DNA of 64,000 bases from Pseudoflavonifractor sp. An85. Lineage in GTDB: Bacteria; Bacillota; Clostridia; Oscillospirales; Oscillospiraceae. The notes beneath the pieces are model-generated. The model was not told the origin of the DNA. It ran no database searches and was given only the letters and a program-made list of their open reading frames with translations. The DNA lies in the NCBI RefSeq assembly GCF_002161235.1, contig NZ_NFHE01000002.1:124001-188000 (forward strand). Direction: 5' to 3'. A program made the position numbers and the translations under genes. Position 1 is the first letter of the stretch; each line of letters starts with the position of its first letter. Below are positions 34,749-43,836 of this stretch, piece by piece.

Positions 34749-34901
34749 TCTTCTTGTATATGGGAGATCATGACAGGCCCGGAAGGGGGTAGAAACTCGC
34801 CGGAGGGAAAAGAAAAACTGGCATTTGATCTGGGAGTGTGGTAATATACTATAATGCACCGGATTCTTGTTCTGGGCAAAAATAAAAATGAGGTGATGAC
34901 C

Positions 34902-35738
34902 TTGTCCTTTTTAGAGGCGATTTTTATGGGCTTTGTCCAGGGTGTGGCAGAGTTCCTCCCCATCTCCAGTTCGGGACACCTGACCCTGCTCCAGCATTTC
35001 TTCCACATGGAAGAGGTGGATAACCTGTTTAACATCCTGCTGCACTTTGCCACCTTGATTGCGGTGTGCGTGGTGTATTGGAAGGACATTGTGGAAATGA
35101 TCGTGGAGTTCTTCAAGGGGATCGGTTCCCTGGTGGGTGGCCACGGCAGCCGTGAGTCCCGGCCCCCGGAGGCTCGCCGCCTGGTGATGATGATTATTGT
35201 GGGTACCCTGCCCCTCTTTGTGGTCCTACCCTTGGAGGGCGTGGTGGAGGGTCTGGGCAATTATCCCGCCGTTGTGTCTGTGATGCTGCTGGTGACCGGC
35301 TGCATTTTGTTCTTCTCTGACCGTCTGGGCGGCGGACGCAAGACTGCTCGCACCGCCACCGTCAAGGATGCTCTGTTGGTGGGCATTGCCCAGGGCGTTG
35401 CCACCATCCCCGGCATTTCCCGTTCCGGCAGCACCATTTCTGCCGGCCTGATGCTTGGCTTTAACCGGGAGTTTGCTGTGCACTACTCCTTCCTGCTCTC
35501 CCTGCCTGCCGTGCTGGGCGCTACCCTGCTCAAGGTGGTCAAGGCCTTTGGAGATCAGGGCATTGACGCCAGCTTGCTGCCCAAGTACATCGCTGGTATG
35601 ATCGTGGCCGGTGTGGTGGGTTACTTCTCCATCCAGCTGGTGCGTCTGCTGGCCAACAAGGGGAAGTTCGGTAACTTCGCCTACTACTGCTGGATTATGG
35701 GCGTGGTGTCTCTGATCGCTGGCTTTATCGTACTCTAA
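34902..35738 (+). CDS. uppP: Undecaprenyl-diphosphatase
   Basis: Membrane phosphatase that recycles undecaprenyl pyrophosphate for wall synthesis and gives bacitracin tolerance (278 aa). The motifs EFLPISSSGHL and GISRSGSTISAGL carry the active-site residues; seven or eight membrane helices. The start is set at TTG 34902 (MSFLEAIFMGFVQG), the normal N-terminus of the family, six bases after GAGGTG. An ATG two codons earlier touches the ribosome binding site, and one at 34854 lies in a promoter-like stretch. Confidence 0.92.
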   Translation: MSFLEAIFMGFVQGVAEFLPISSSGHLTLLQHFFHMEEVDNLFNILLHFATLIAVCVVYWKDIVEMIVEFFKGIGSLVGGHGSRESRPPEARRLVMMIIVGTLPLFVVLPLEGVVEGLGNYPAVVSVMLLVTGCILFFSDRLGGGRKTARTATVKDALLVGIAQGVATIPGISRSGSTISAGLMLGFNREFAVHYSFLLSLPAVLGATLLKVVKAFGDQGIDASLLPKYIAGMIVAGVVGYFSIQLVRLLANKGKFGNFAYYCWIMGVVSLIAGFIVL

Positions 35739-35753
35739 GATTAGGAGGAAGCT

Positions 35754-38405
35754 ATGGCTTCGACACAAAAGAAAACTACCAAAACCACCAAAAGTGGCGG
35801 AAAGAGCAGCGGAAAACGAACCCAGAGCAAATCCACTGCCTCCGCCCGGGGGCGTGGAAAGAAGCCTGCCCCCAAGACCCCGTCCTATCATCGGGAAATC
35901 GGGGGATTGGTGTGCCTGGTGCTGGCCTTTTTTGGATCGTTTGGCTACTTTGGTGTCCGGGCCGCCTTCATTGATCTGTTTTGTGACCTGCTGCGGGGGC
36001 TGTGCGGATACGGATACTATCTGGTACCCCCGGTGCTGGTGCTGTGCGCCTACATCCTGATTTTTCATCGCCGTCGCCCCGTGCGGCTGCGCCTGACCTG
36101 CGCGTTGCTGGTGCCGGTGCTGGTGGGAGGCATCTTCCACCTGATTCTCAGCGGAAACCGTTTTACCTTTGGGATGTCTCTGGTGGAGCAGTTGTGGATG
36201 TCCGGACTGCGCAACGCCTCGGGCGGTGTGCTGGGCGGTCTTTTAGCCGTGTCCTTCCGCTATGCCTTCAGCCAGGTGGGAGCCATGATGGTGCTCATCG
36301 TGGCCCTGATTCCCATCTTGCTCTATGCCTTCAACCGCACTCCCATGGAGCTGTACCTGGATATCCGGGGTTGGATGGAGGAACGGGAAGAGGCCCGAGA
36401 GGAGCGGTGGCAGGAGGAAGAGGAGTACCAGGAGGAGGCGTATGTGGAGCCGGAGCCTCCCGCCCCCCAGAGAAAGAGAAAGAAAACTGCCATTGACATT
36501 CCGGTGGATGATCCATTGACCGAGAAGGAGCCCACCAGCCCGGTGACCACCGTGCGGAAAAAGAAGCTCTTTGACAAAGTCTCCAAGGTGCCTACCCCTG
36601 ACCAGGTGCTCACGGATACCGTGACCCCCATTTTGGAGGAGGAAAAGCCGGAATACGAGGATATGCCCGAGATCTTCCCCATGGCGGAGCCGGTGGAGGA
36701 GAAGCCGGTGGCCGTCCCGGAGGTGGAGCCTCCGGCGGTGGCCAAGGCTCAGCCCACCATGGAAAAGGTCACCCACCAGGAGGCCCAACAGGCCCAGGCC
36801 CAGGTGGCCCAGGAGATCGAGGCGGGCATGGGTCAGGAGACAGGTGTGTACCGCTATCCTCCCGTGTCCCTGTTGACCGAGGGCAGCGGCATGGCCGCTG
36901 CTGCCGCCGGAGAGCTCCAGACCAACCAGCAGCGGCTGCAAGACGCTCTGGTGTCCTTCGGTGTGGATGCCCACATCGTCAACGTCACCCGAGGCCCCTC
37001 GGTGACCCGGTACGAGCTGGAGCTGGAGCAGGGAGTGAAGCTGAACAAGATCACCAATCTGTCCGACGACATTGCCCTGGCTCTGGGTGCCTCCGCCGTG
37101 CGTGTGGCTCCCATCCCGGACAAGATTTCCACCGTGGGCATTGAGGTGCCCAACCGGCAGGTGAGCCCCGTGGCCATCCGGGACGTCATCAGCGACCGGG
37201 CCTTTACCGACAGCCCCTCCAAGGTGTCCTTTGCTGTGGGTAAGGACATCGGGGGCAACTGCGTGGTGGGCAACATCGCCAAGTTGCCTCATATGCTCAT
37301 TGCCGGGACCACCGGTTCCGGTAAGTCGGTGTGTACCAACTCGCTCATCATCTCCCTGCTGTACAAGGCTACCCCCGATGAGGTACGCCTTATCATGGTG
37401 GACCCCAAGATGGTGGAGTTGGGGGTGTACAACGGCATTCCCCATCTGCTCATCCCTGTGGTCACCGACCCCAAGAAGGCCGCCGGCGCGCTGCAATGGG
37501 CGGTGTGCGAGATGATGAAGCGATACAAGGCCTTTTCGGAAGTGGGGGCCAAGGACTTGGCCTCCTACAACAACCACGCCCGCAAGAGCGGACGGGACAC
37601 CATGCCCCAGATCGTGGTGGTCATCGACGAGTTGGCAGACTTGATGCTGGTGGCCGCCAAAGAGGTGGAAGAGTCCATCTGCCGCGTGGCCCAGATGGGC
37701 CGTGCCTCGGGCATGCACCTGGTGATTGCTACCCAGCGTCCGTCTGCGGACGTGATTACGGGCCTTATGAAGGCCAACATCCCCAGCCGCATTGCCTTTG
37801 CGGTGGCCTCCAGTTTGGAGTCCCGCATCATTCTGGATACCACTGGCGCCGAAAAGCTGGTGGGCAAGGGCGACATGCTCTATGCGCCCTTGGGCCAGGG
37901 CAAGCCCCAGCGTGTCCAGGGCTGCTTCATCTCCGAGGAGGAGGTGGCTCAGGTGGTGGAATTCATCAAGCAGGGCAGCACCGCCCGCTATGACGAATCG
38001 GTGATGCACGAGATTGAAAAGCACGCCGAGGAGAAGGAAAAAGGCGCCAAGGGTGTGGGCGGGTCAGACCCCAACCAGAGCGGAGACTATGACGAGTTGC
38101 TCCCCGCCGCCATCGACGTGGTGCTGGAGGTGGGACAGGCTTCCGTGTCCATGCTCCAACGCCGCTTGAAACTGGGCTACGGCCGCGCCGCCCGTCTGGT
38201 GGACCAGATGGAGGAGAAGGGCGTGGTGGGCCCCTTTGAGGGCTCCAAGCCCCGCCAGCTCCTCATCACCAAGGAGCAGTGGCAGGAGATGCAGTACCGC
38301 CAGAACATGGTGGATACGGTTCCTGAGCCTTCGGAACCGGTGTCCGAGGAGTTCCCCTTTGAAGGGGACGCTGTGGAGCAGAGCCGGGATTTGCCTCCCT
38401 TCTAA
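35754..38405 (+). CDS. spoIIIE: DNA translocase FtsK/SpoIIIE
   Basis: 883-aa DNA pump. A Lys/Ser-rich N-terminus is followed by four membrane helices (residues about 45-180), an acidic and Pro-rich linker (about 200-360), and the motor: FGVDAHIVNVTRGPSVTRYE alpha domain, Walker A AGTTGSGKSVCTN, Walker B VVVIDELADLM, and the C-terminal winged-helix gamma domain (ASVSMLQRRLKLGYGRAARLVDQME) that reads polar DNA sequences. Moves chromosomes across division or sporulation septa. Whether it acts as SpoIIIE, FtsK or both cannot be read from sequence. Confidence 0.95.
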   Translation: MASTQKKTTKTTKSGGKSSGKRTQSKSTASARGRGKKPAPKTPSYHREIGGLVCLVLAFFGSFGYFGVRAAFIDLFCDLLRGLCGYGYYLVPPVLVLCAYILIFHRRRPVRLRLTCALLVPVLVGGIFHLILSGNRFTFGMSLVEQLWMSGLRNASGGVLGGLLAVSFRYAFSQVGAMMVLIVALIPILLYAFNRTPMELYLDIRGWMEEREEAREERWQEEEEYQEEAYVEPEPPAPQRKRKKTAIDIPVDDPLTEKEPTSPVTTVRKKKLFDKVSKVPTPDQVLTDTVTPILEEEKPEYEDMPEIFPMAEPVEEKPVAVPEVEPPAVAKAQPTMEKVTHQEAQQAQAQVAQEIEAGMGQETGVYRYPPVSLLTEGSGMAAAAAGELQTNQQRLQDALVSFGVDAHIVNVTRGPSVTRYELELEQGVKLNKITNLSDDIALALGASAVRVAPIPDKISTVGIEVPNRQVSPVAIRDVISDRAFTDSPSKVSFAVGKDIGGNCVVGNIAKLPHMLIAGTTGSGKSVCTNSLIISLLYKATPDEVRLIMVDPKMVELGVYNGIPHLLIPVVTDPKKAAGALQWAVCEMMKRYKAFSEVGAKDLASYNNHARKSGRDTMPQIVVVIDELADLMLVAAKEVEESICRVAQMGRASGMHLVIATQRPSADVITGLMKANIPSRIAFAVASSLESRIILDTTGAEKLVGKGDMLYAPLGQGKPQRVQGCFISEEEVAQVVEFIKQGSTARYDESVMHEIEKHAEEKEKGAKGVGGSDPNQSGDYDELLPAAIDVVLEVGQASVSMLQRRLKLGYGRAARLVDQMEEKGVVGPFEGSKPRQLLITKEQWQEMQYRQNMVDTVPEPSEPVSEEFPFEGDAVEQSRDLPPF

Positions 38406-38411
38406 GCAATC

Positions 38412-38450
38412 AAAAAGCAGGACAGAACGTCACGTTCTGTCCTGCTTTTT
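38412..38450. terminator. Bidirectional terminator after spoIIIE
   Basis: AAAAAGCAGGACAGAACGT and ACGTTCTGTCCTGCTTTTT pair almost perfectly around a C. It serves spoIIIE and the convergent SLH gene. Confidence 0.93.
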
Positions 38451-38451
38451 A

Positions 38452-39411
38452 TCATTGGAACCAACTGGATTCCCGGCTGTCCATCACGTCCAGAGCGGCG
38501 GAAAGCATCTCAGCCGCTTCCCCTCGGGTAAGGGTGTCTGACAAGGTGGCGCCGGGGGCCACCACGTCCAGGGCCTCCAGGTTGGCCACCGACTGGCTGG
38601 CCCAGGCGGGGATTTCCTGGCTCACCGAGGTGGTGTGAATGGGAATGTCGGTGGAGCACAACAGCCCCTCCAGCATTACCGCTGCCTCCAGCTGAGTGAT
38701 GGAGTCAGTGGGGGAGAACACAACTTGGCCGTCCTCGTTTTGCTCTCCCAGGCTGGTCCCCTGCATCACAGCCGCAGAGACGTACCCTTTGGCCCAGGTA
38801 GAAATGGACCCGTCGTCATAAAAGCCGGTGGTGGAGACCCCATCCAGGGGCTGAGTCTGGGTCACGTCCATGGCCAGTACCAAGAATTCCTCCCGGGTAA
38901 AGGGCTGGTCAGGGTCAAAGTAGGCGGTCCCGGCCATTTGACGGCCCACGTAAATCCCCTCTTCCGCCAGACGCATGGCGGCATAGTGGGCGGGATTGCC
39001 GGACAGGTCGGCATAGCTCACCCCACAGGTGGGCACGGAAATGGTCACCTCCACGGTGGCCGGTTCGGAGGTGTTGCCCATGCTGTCCACTGCCACATAG
39101 GAGAAGACATCGGAGCCCTTTTTGTTCTCATAGGGGGTGTACCAGAAGGTGGAGGTGTCGTTCTCGCTCATGGTCACCTGGCCGCGGGCGGGTGGGTCCA
39201 CCACCTGGAAGGTGAGCAGGTCCCCCTCCGGGTCCACGGCGGAGAAGGTGCTGGTGATGGCAATGCCCTGGTAGGTGGAAAGGGTGAGGTTTTGGGCCAC
39301 GGGGGCGGCGTTGTTCCCGCTGGTGCTGACGGTGGTGACCACAGCGGCGGACACCGGCATGGTCAAAGCACCCATCAGCAGCAGGGAGAGAAGGGAAAGT
39401 CGATATTTCAC
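38452..39411 (-). CDS. Secreted Ig-like / SLH domain protein
   Basis: 319 aa with a signal peptide (MKYRLSLLSLLLMGALTMPVSA), an Ig/cadherin-like domain at about residues 35-125 (TFSAVDPEGDLLTFQVVDPPARG, TFWYTPYENKKGSDVFSYVA) and three S-layer-homology repeats from about residue 130 (AAMRLAEEGIYVG, FTREEFLVLAMDV, ITQLEAAVMLEGLL, LTRGEAAEMLSAAL). SLH repeats bind wall polymers, so this is a wall-anchored protein with a small adhesion-type domain. The start ATG 39411 follows an AGGAGGC site. Convergent to spoIIIE. Confidence 0.88.
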   Translation of the reverse strand: MKYRLSLLSLLLMGALTMPVSAAVVTTVSTSGNNAAPVAQNLTLSTYQGIAITSTFSAVDPEGDLLTFQVVDPPARGQVTMSENDTSTFWYTPYENKKGSDVFSYVAVDSMGNTSEPATVEVTISVPTCGVSYADLSGNPAHYAAMRLAEEGIYVGRQMAGTAYFDPDQPFTREEFLVLAMDVTQTQPLDGVSTTGFYDDGSISTWAKGYVSAAVMQGTSLGEQNEDGQVVFSPTDSITQLEAAVMLEGLLCSTDIPIHTTSVSQEIPAWASQSVANLEALDVVAPGATLSDTLTRGEAAEMLSAALDVMDSRESSWFQ

Positions 39412-39477
39412 AAGAGGGTGCCTCCTTGCTCTGAGTTGATACCCCTAGCATGCACCGAACGCAGACAAAGTATACCC

Positions 39478-40647
39478 CTAACCTCGATCCTTCAGCCAGC
39501 TGGGCAAGGGGCGCATTTTGATGCCGGACACCATGCCCATGGCCACAAAGAGGGTGAGGGTGGAGGAGCCACCGTAGCTGAAAAAGGGCAGGGTCAGGCC
39601 GATGACCGGGGCCACATACAGGCACATGCCCACGTTGAGAATGGTTTGAATCATGAGCATGGCGGCAATGCCCATGGCGATGTAGGCGGACATGTGGCTT
39701 TTGGCCTGCCGAGACACCCACACACAGCGCAGAATGATGGCAAAGAGGAGAATGAGCACCGCACAGCAGCCCAGCAGTCCCAACTCCTCGCCGCACACGG
39801 CGAAAATGAAGTCCGTGTGGCGGGCGGGCAGGTTTTGGGACAGGGCGGATTGGGTCTGTTTGCCATTGAGATAGCCCATACCGGTGATCTGCCCCGAGCC
39901 GATGGCCAACAGGGAGCGGCTCTGCTGCCAGCCCCGTCCCAGGGGATCCAGGTCGTGGTCAAATACCACCCGGAAGCGCATAATCCGGTAGTCGGTCCAG
40001 AACTTGGTGTGGGGTAGAACAAAATTCCACAACGCCACCACTCCAGCCACCAGAGGAATGCCAACCCCCAAAAACCACCGTTTTTGTACCCCGCCCACCC
40101 AGGCCATAATGACAAAGATGAACAGGTACACCAACACCATGCCGTAGTCGCCGGAGAGGACCGCCAGCGCGCCTGCAAAGAGCATGGTCAGGCCGGCGTA
40201 TTTTAAAAGAGAGGTGAAGCGGCTCACGCCAAAGGAGCGCTGGCGCTGAATGAGCCAGGCCATGACGCAGATGTAGGCCAGCTTGGCCATCTCACCGGGC
40301 TGAAAACCGGTGGACAAGCCGGGGAGAAACACCCAGCTGCGGTTACCGGTGCCGTCGTCCCGACCAAAGGGAATCAGCAACAGGATGATGGCAAGGCCCA
40401 GCACCAAAATGACCTTCCACCACTTCTCCAGCAAAAACTCCAGGTCCACAAAACTGACCACCATATAAATGACTATACCCAAGCAGAGAAAAATGGCCTG
40501 CTTGAGGGGATAACTGTGTAGAGCAGGGTCGTAGCGGGTGGCGCTGTACACCAGCACCAAACCAAACAGGTTGGCGCACACGCACAGGGCCAGAAGCAGC
40601 ACATCGCCCTTTTTGAAAAAATCACGAAGACCTTCCGAGGGGGACAT
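39478..40647 (-). CDS. rodA: RodA/FtsW/SpoVE family peptidoglycan polymerase
   Basis: 389-aa membrane protein with about ten helices. Family stretches seen: VYSATRYDP after helix 1, GDDGTGNRSWVFLPGLSTGFQPGEMAKLAY, LSGDYGMVLVYLFIFVIMAWVGG, QQSRSLLAIGSGQITGMGYLNG and the C-terminal LPFFSYGGSSTL. Polymerises glycan from lipid II together with a class B PBP. The GYLNGKQTQS loop and the lack of an FtsW-specific tail favour RodA. AAGGAGG precedes ATG 40647. Divergent from tsaE. Confidence 0.87.
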   Translation of the reverse strand: MSPSEGLRDFFKKGDVLLLALCVCANLFGLVLVYSATRYDPALHSYPLKQAIFLCLGIVIYMVVSFVDLEFLLEKWWKVILVLGLAIILLLIPFGRDDGTGNRSWVFLPGLSTGFQPGEMAKLAYICVMAWLIQRQRSFGVSRFTSLLKYAGLTMLFAGALAVLSGDYGMVLVYLFIFVIMAWVGGVQKRWFLGVGIPLVAGVVALWNFVLPHTKFWTDYRIMRFRVVFDHDLDPLGRGWQQSRSLLAIGSGQITGMGYLNGKQTQSALSQNLPARHTDFIFAVCGEELGLLGCCAVLILLFAIILRCVWVSRQAKSHMSAYIAMGIAAMLMIQTILNVGMCLYVAPVIGLTLPFFSYGGSSTLTLFVAMGMVSGIKMRPLPSWLKDRG

Positions 40648-40690
40648 GGGAAGCCTCCTTTCATGAAATGGTAAATGACGGAAAGGGTAA

Positions 40691-40733
40691 AGAATAGTAT
40701 AGCATACCTGGCTAGTATGTGCTATACTATTTC
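40691..40733. promoter_or_regulatory. Palindromic divergent promoter region between rodA and tsaE
   Basis: AATAGTATAGCA (40694-40705) and TGTGCTATACTATT (40718-40731) form inverted arms, each holding a TATACT -10 element, one for each direction. No good -35 elements at standard distance were seen. Either a pair of face-to-face promoters or an operator. Confidence 0.5.
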
Positions 40734-40763
40734 GAAAGAGTTTACAAGTTGAGGTGAACCGCG

Positions 40764-41189
40764 ATGCAATACATCACCCACAGCCCGGAGGAGACCCGGG
40801 CGTTGGGCTGCAAATTGGCACAGGCCCTGAAGGGCGGCGCCGTTGTGGCTTTCACCGGAGATCTGGGGGCGGGAAAGACCGCTTTTGTCTCCGGCATGGC
40901 CCAAGGATTGGGCGTTGAGGAGCGGGTGACCAGCCCCACCTTTACCATCGTCAATGAGTACGAGGGAGGACGGCTGCCCCTGTTCCACTTTGACATGTAC
41001 CGTCTGGGCAGCGCCGACGAGCTGTTCCACATCGGCTGGGAGGACTACCTGGCCCGGGACGGTGTGTGTGCCGTGGAGTGGAGCGAAAATGTGGAAGAAG
41101 CCCTGGACGGGGACACCATACGGGTGGACATCTCCCGGGGCGAGGACGACAACACCCGTGTGATTACCATGGAGGGGGTGCAGCTATGA
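40764..41189 (+). CDS. tsaE: tRNA t6A biosynthesis ATPase TsaE
   Basis: ATPase partner of TsaB-TsaD that makes t6A at position 37 of ANN-decoding tRNAs (141 aa). P-loop GDLGAGKT near residue 34, then VTSPTFTIVNEYEG, FHFDMYRL, and the EWSENVEE motif. AAGTTGAGGTG precedes the ATG. tsaB follows with an ATGA overlap. Confidence 0.95.
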   Translation: MQYITHSPEETRALGCKLAQALKGGAVVAFTGDLGAGKTAFVSGMAQGLGVEERVTSPTFTIVNEYEGGRLPLFHFDMYRLGSADELFHIGWEDYLARDGVCAVEWSENVEEALDGDTIRVDISRGEDDNTRVITMEGVQL

Positions 41190-41896
41190 AAATTTTGGCT
41201 CTGGAGACCTCTGCCGTCACTGCTTCGGTGGCCATTTGCGAGGATGAGAAACTGCTGGGACAGAGCTTTCAAAACAGCGGTTTGACCCATTCCGTGACCC
41301 TGATGCCCATGGTCACCCAGCTGCTGGACAATGTGGGATTGACCATGCAGGACGTGGATGTGGTGGCAGTGGCTGCTGGTCCCGGCTCCTTTACTGGGGT
41401 TCGCATTGGCGTGGCGGCGGCCAAGGGTCTGGCTTGGCCCGATGGAAAGCCCTGCGCCCCCTGTTCCACCCTGGAGTCCATGGCCTGGCAGTGCGCCCAT
41501 ATGGACGGGGAGATCTGCGCGGTGATGGACGCCCGGCGCAACCAGGTGTACGCCGCCCGCTTTCTGGCCCAGGATGGCACCCTTACCCGGCTGAGCGAGG
41601 ATGCCGCCATTGGCATGGACCAGCTGGCCCAAGAACTTGAAAAATCCTCCAATCGGAAATTTCTCGTTGGAGATGGCGCAGCTTTGTGTTATAATTTCCT
41701 GAGAGAGCGGGGAATATCCGCCGCCATGATGCCTCCCCACCTGGTCTATCAAACCGCCTGGGGCGTGGCACGGGCTGGGCTGGAGATGGCCCGCAACCAT
41801 CAGTTGGTATCCGGGGCAGCCATGGCGCCCCAGTATCACCGCCTGAGCCAGGCCGAGCGGGAACGCCTGGCCCAAGGCAAATCTTTGACCCAATAA
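41186..41896 (+). CDS. tsaB: tRNA t6A biosynthesis protein TsaB
   Basis: Non-catalytic TsaD paralogue (236 aa) that scaffolds the TsaBDE complex. It begins MKILALETSAVTASVA and has AVAAGPGSFTGVRIGVAAAKGLA at about residue 66. The C-terminal region is short of the metal-binding motifs of TsaD. No rimI or tsaD gene follows; upp comes next, so the usual tsaE-tsaB-rimI-tsaD order is split here. Confidence 0.93.
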   Translation: MKILALETSAVTASVAICEDEKLLGQSFQNSGLTHSVTLMPMVTQLLDNVGLTMQDVDVVAVAAGPGSFTGVRIGVAAAKGLAWPDGKPCAPCSTLESMAWQCAHMDGEICAVMDARRNQVYAARFLAQDGTLTRLSEDAAIGMDQLAQELEKSSNRKFLVGDGAALCYNFLRERGISAAMMPPHLVYQTAWGVARAGLEMARNHQLVSGAAMAPQYHRLSQAERERLAQGKSLTQ

Positions 41897-41920
41897 CCCA
41901 CACAAGAAAAGAGGTTTTTG

Positions 41921-42553
41921 ATGATGGAAAAAGTACACGTTTTGGATCATCCTCTCCTGCAGCACAAGCTGTCCATTCTCCGGGACAAGAACACCGGTGT
42001 GAAGGACTTCCGCGACATCGTCTCCGAGATTGCCGGTTTGATGTGCTATGAAGCCACCCGGGATCTGCCCCTGGAGGACGTGACCATTGAGACCCCTGTA
42101 TCTACCGGCACCTTCAAGATGCTGGCTGGTAAGAAGCTGGCTGTGGTGCCCATTCTCCGCGCCGGTCTGGGCATGGTGGATGGCATTCTGAACCTGATCC
42201 CCTCCGCCAAGGTGGGCCACATCGGTCTGTACCGGGACCCTGAGACTCTGGCTCCCGTGGAGTACTACTGCAAGATGCCCAGCGACATTGCCGAGCGGGA
42301 TGTCATCGTGCTGGATCCCATGCTGGCCACCGGCGGCTCCGCTGCTGCTGCCATCACCTTCCTCAAGGGCTATGGCTGCAAGCACATCAAGCTGATGAAC
42401 GTGCTGGCCGCCCCCGAGGGCATTGCCTGCATCCAGAAAGAGCACCCCGACGTGGACATCTACGTGGCGGGCCTGGATGAGAAGCTCAACGAGCACGGCT
42501 ACATTGTGCCCGGTCTGGGCGACGCCGGCGACCGTATCTTCGGCACTAAATAA
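41921..42553 (+). CDS. upp: Uracil phosphoribosyltransferase
   Basis: Salvages uracil to UMP with PRPP (210 aa). Seen: [21 protein letters not shown] at the N-terminus, [12 protein letters not shown], and the PRPP loop [17 protein letters not shown], then the uracil-binding [17 protein letters not shown] at the end. AAAAGAGG lies six bases before ATG 41921; the next ATG at 41924 is equally possible. It follows tsaB by 24 bases. Confidence 0.96.
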   Translation: MMEKVHVLDHPLLQHKLSILRDKNTGVKDFRDIVSEIAGLMCYEATRDLPLEDVTIETPVSTGTFKMLAGKKLAVVPILRAGLGMVDGILNLIPSAKVGHIGLYRDPETLAPVEYYCKMPSDIAERDVIVLDPMLATGGSAAAAITFLKGYGCKHIKLMNVLAAPEGIACIQKEHPDVDIYVAGLDEKLNEHGYIVPGLGDAGDRIFGTK

Positions 42554-42561
42554 GAAACCAA

Positions 42562-42603
42562 AAAACACCCTGGATTTTCTCAGAAAATCCAGGGTGTTTT
42601 TTT
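42562..42603. terminator. Bidirectional terminator between upp and nrdR
   Basis: AAACACCCTGGATTTTC / GAAAATCCAGGGTGTTT hairpin with T runs on both sides; it overlaps the end of nrdR. Confidence 0.92.
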
Positions 42604-43057
42604 ATCGGTCTTTCAACAGCTTGTCCAGCTCTTCCATGAAGGTGTTGATGTCCTTGAACTGGCGGTACACCGAGGCAAAGCGCACATAGGACACCTCATC
42701 TACGTCCCGCAGCTTCTCCATCACCAGTTCGCCGATCTGGGTGGAGGGAATCTCCCGCATCAGCTCGTTTTGCAGGGTCTGCTCGATCTCATCGGCGATG
42801 CGCTCCAGGGTGTTGGTAGGCACCGAACGCTTTTCGCAGGCTTTGAGCATGCTGCCCATGAGCTTGTTTTTGTCAAAAGCCTGGCGACGACCATCCCGCT
42901 TGATGACCACCAGGGGAAGGCTCTCCATGGTCTCGTAGGTGGTAAAACGCTTGTGGCAGGCCAGACACTCCCGGCGGCGGCGGATGCTACTGCCCTCGTC
43001 AGCGGGGCGGGAGTCTACCACCTTGCTCTCAGGGTGCGCACAAAAGGGGCATTTCAC
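42602..43057 (-). CDS. nrdR: Transcriptional repressor NrdR
   Basis: Zinc-ribbon and ATP-cone repressor of ribonucleotide reductase genes (151 aa). Zinc ribbon [28 protein letters not shown] at residues 1-36; ATP-cone [23 protein letters not shown] from about residue 49; C-terminal [13 protein letters not shown]. No ribonucleotide reductase genes lie in this window. Confidence 0.96.
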   Translation of the reverse strand: MKCPFCAHPESKVVDSRPADEGSSIRRRRECLACHKRFTTYETMESLPLVVIKRDGRRQAFDKNKLMGSMLKACEKRSVPTNTLERIADEIEQTLQNELMREIPSTQIGELVMEKLRDVDEVSYVRFASVYRQFKDINTFMEELDKLLKDR

Positions 43058-43162
43058 GGGTGGATCATCCTTTCCTGTGTGGTAATGTGATGATAAGATT
43101 GTTGAAATTATAACATAAAAGTGAGCGGGTGTGTAGCGTTGAAATAAAAATTTTTTCGTTTC

Positions 43163-43191
43163 GTATAAAGAAAAAGAGAAGGGGCATACTG
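43163..43191 (+). promoter_or_regulatory. Possible forespore (sigma G/F) promoter
   Basis: GTATA (43163-43167), 17-base spacer and CATACTG (43185-43191). This fits the forespore consensus GHATR and CATNHTA except for the last base. It lies 22 bases before the small gene at 43213. No sigma-A hexamers were seen there. Confidence 0.45.
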
Positions 43192-43212
43192 CTGTTTAGT
43201 GAGGTGATAATC

Positions 43213-43359
43213 ATGGATAAGAACTACAGCCGTACCCCCAGCAAGTCCAGCCCTGAAAACTGCAAGCGCCAGGGCACTGAGAACCGCAAGAAGCAGTCTC
43301 CCGAGAATTGCAAGAAGTCTGGCATGGATAACAAGAACCCCATGGGTAAGGGCTACTAA
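43213..43359 (+). CDS. Small repetitive charged protein, possibly sporulation related
   Basis: 48 aa, very polar, without membrane helix. It holds two copies of a short repeat, SPENCKRQGTENRKKQ and SPENCKKSGMDN, each with one Cys, and ends NPMGKGY. GAGGTGAT lies five bases before ATG 43213; the longer in-frame start at 43129 has none. A forespore-like promoter lies just upstream. Its small size and composition recall small acid-soluble or other minor spore proteins, but the alpha/beta SASP motifs are missing, so no family is assigned. Confidence 0.6.
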   Translation: MDKNYSRTPSKSSPENCKRQGTENRKKQSPENCKKSGMDNKNPMGKGY

Positions 43360-43372
43360 GCCGTCTACCTGA

Positions 43373-43423
43373 TGGAAAAGGGCGTGTGCATGAGGCCTGG
43401 TGGCTTTGTGCACGCGTCCTTTC
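43373..43423 (+). terminator. Hairpin after the small protein gene
   Basis: GGAAAAGGGCGTGTGCA pairs with TGCACGCGTCCTTTCC (G-T pairs included) around an inner GCC/GGC. It acts with the next inverted repeat to close the gene. Confidence 0.6.
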
Positions 43424-43460
43424 CATTTTATAAAGCTGCCCTTGTGGCAGCTTTATAAAA
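43424..43460. terminator. Bidirectional terminator
   Basis: ATTTTATAAAGCTGCC and GGCAGCTTTATAAAAT are perfect inverted repeats around CTTGT, with A and T runs on the flanks; the 3' part overlaps the end of the DUF4363 gene. Confidence 0.85.
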
Positions 43461-43836
43461 TGTTCTTCAAAGATGGCAATTCCGCCTCCACCAGCAGTTC
43501 CAACTGGTAGAGAATGCGGGCGTTGGCCGCCACATATTCCCCAGGTTGCTCTTGCTGCTTCAAAATGGCCAAGGTCTCGCGAAAGGCGGTGCTGACCTGG
43601 TCGATGTCCTCGTGATGGAGGGTGGTGTGGAGATAGAGCATTTGCCCCTCCCACTGCTCCCAGGCCTGTTGGGTCAGGGTATAGGCTCCGTTCCAGTCAC
43701 CCTGTTCCACCTTTTCGTGGGCCTGCTGGAGTTGCTGGGAAATGGCTTGGGTTTGCTGGGAGAGATACCACACGTGGGCGGTAGCCCCTCCGGCCAGAGC
43801 AGCCACAAGCAGAATGGATGCAATCAACCGTCTCAT
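43453..43836 (-). CDS. DUF4363 family protein
   Basis: 127 aa. N-terminal membrane anchor (MRRLIASILLVAALAGGATAHVWYL) and a helical outside domain (SQQTQAISQQLQQAHEKVEQGDWNG..). This is the DUF4363 pattern; the family is found mainly next to DUF421 in Clostridia, as here. Function unknown. The start ATG 43836 overlaps the stop of the DUF421 gene and follows AAGGAGGG. Confidence 0.82.
   Translation of the reverse strand: MRRLIASILLVAALAGGATAHVWYLSQQTQAISQQLQQAHEKVEQGDWNGAYTLTQQAWEQWEGQMLYLHTTLHHEDIDQVSTAFRETLAILKQQEQPGEYVAANARILYQLELLVEAELPSLKNIL

Noticed and set aside
36243-38024. 593-codon minus-strand frame opposite spoIIIE
   Set aside because: Antisense shadow with no family motif.
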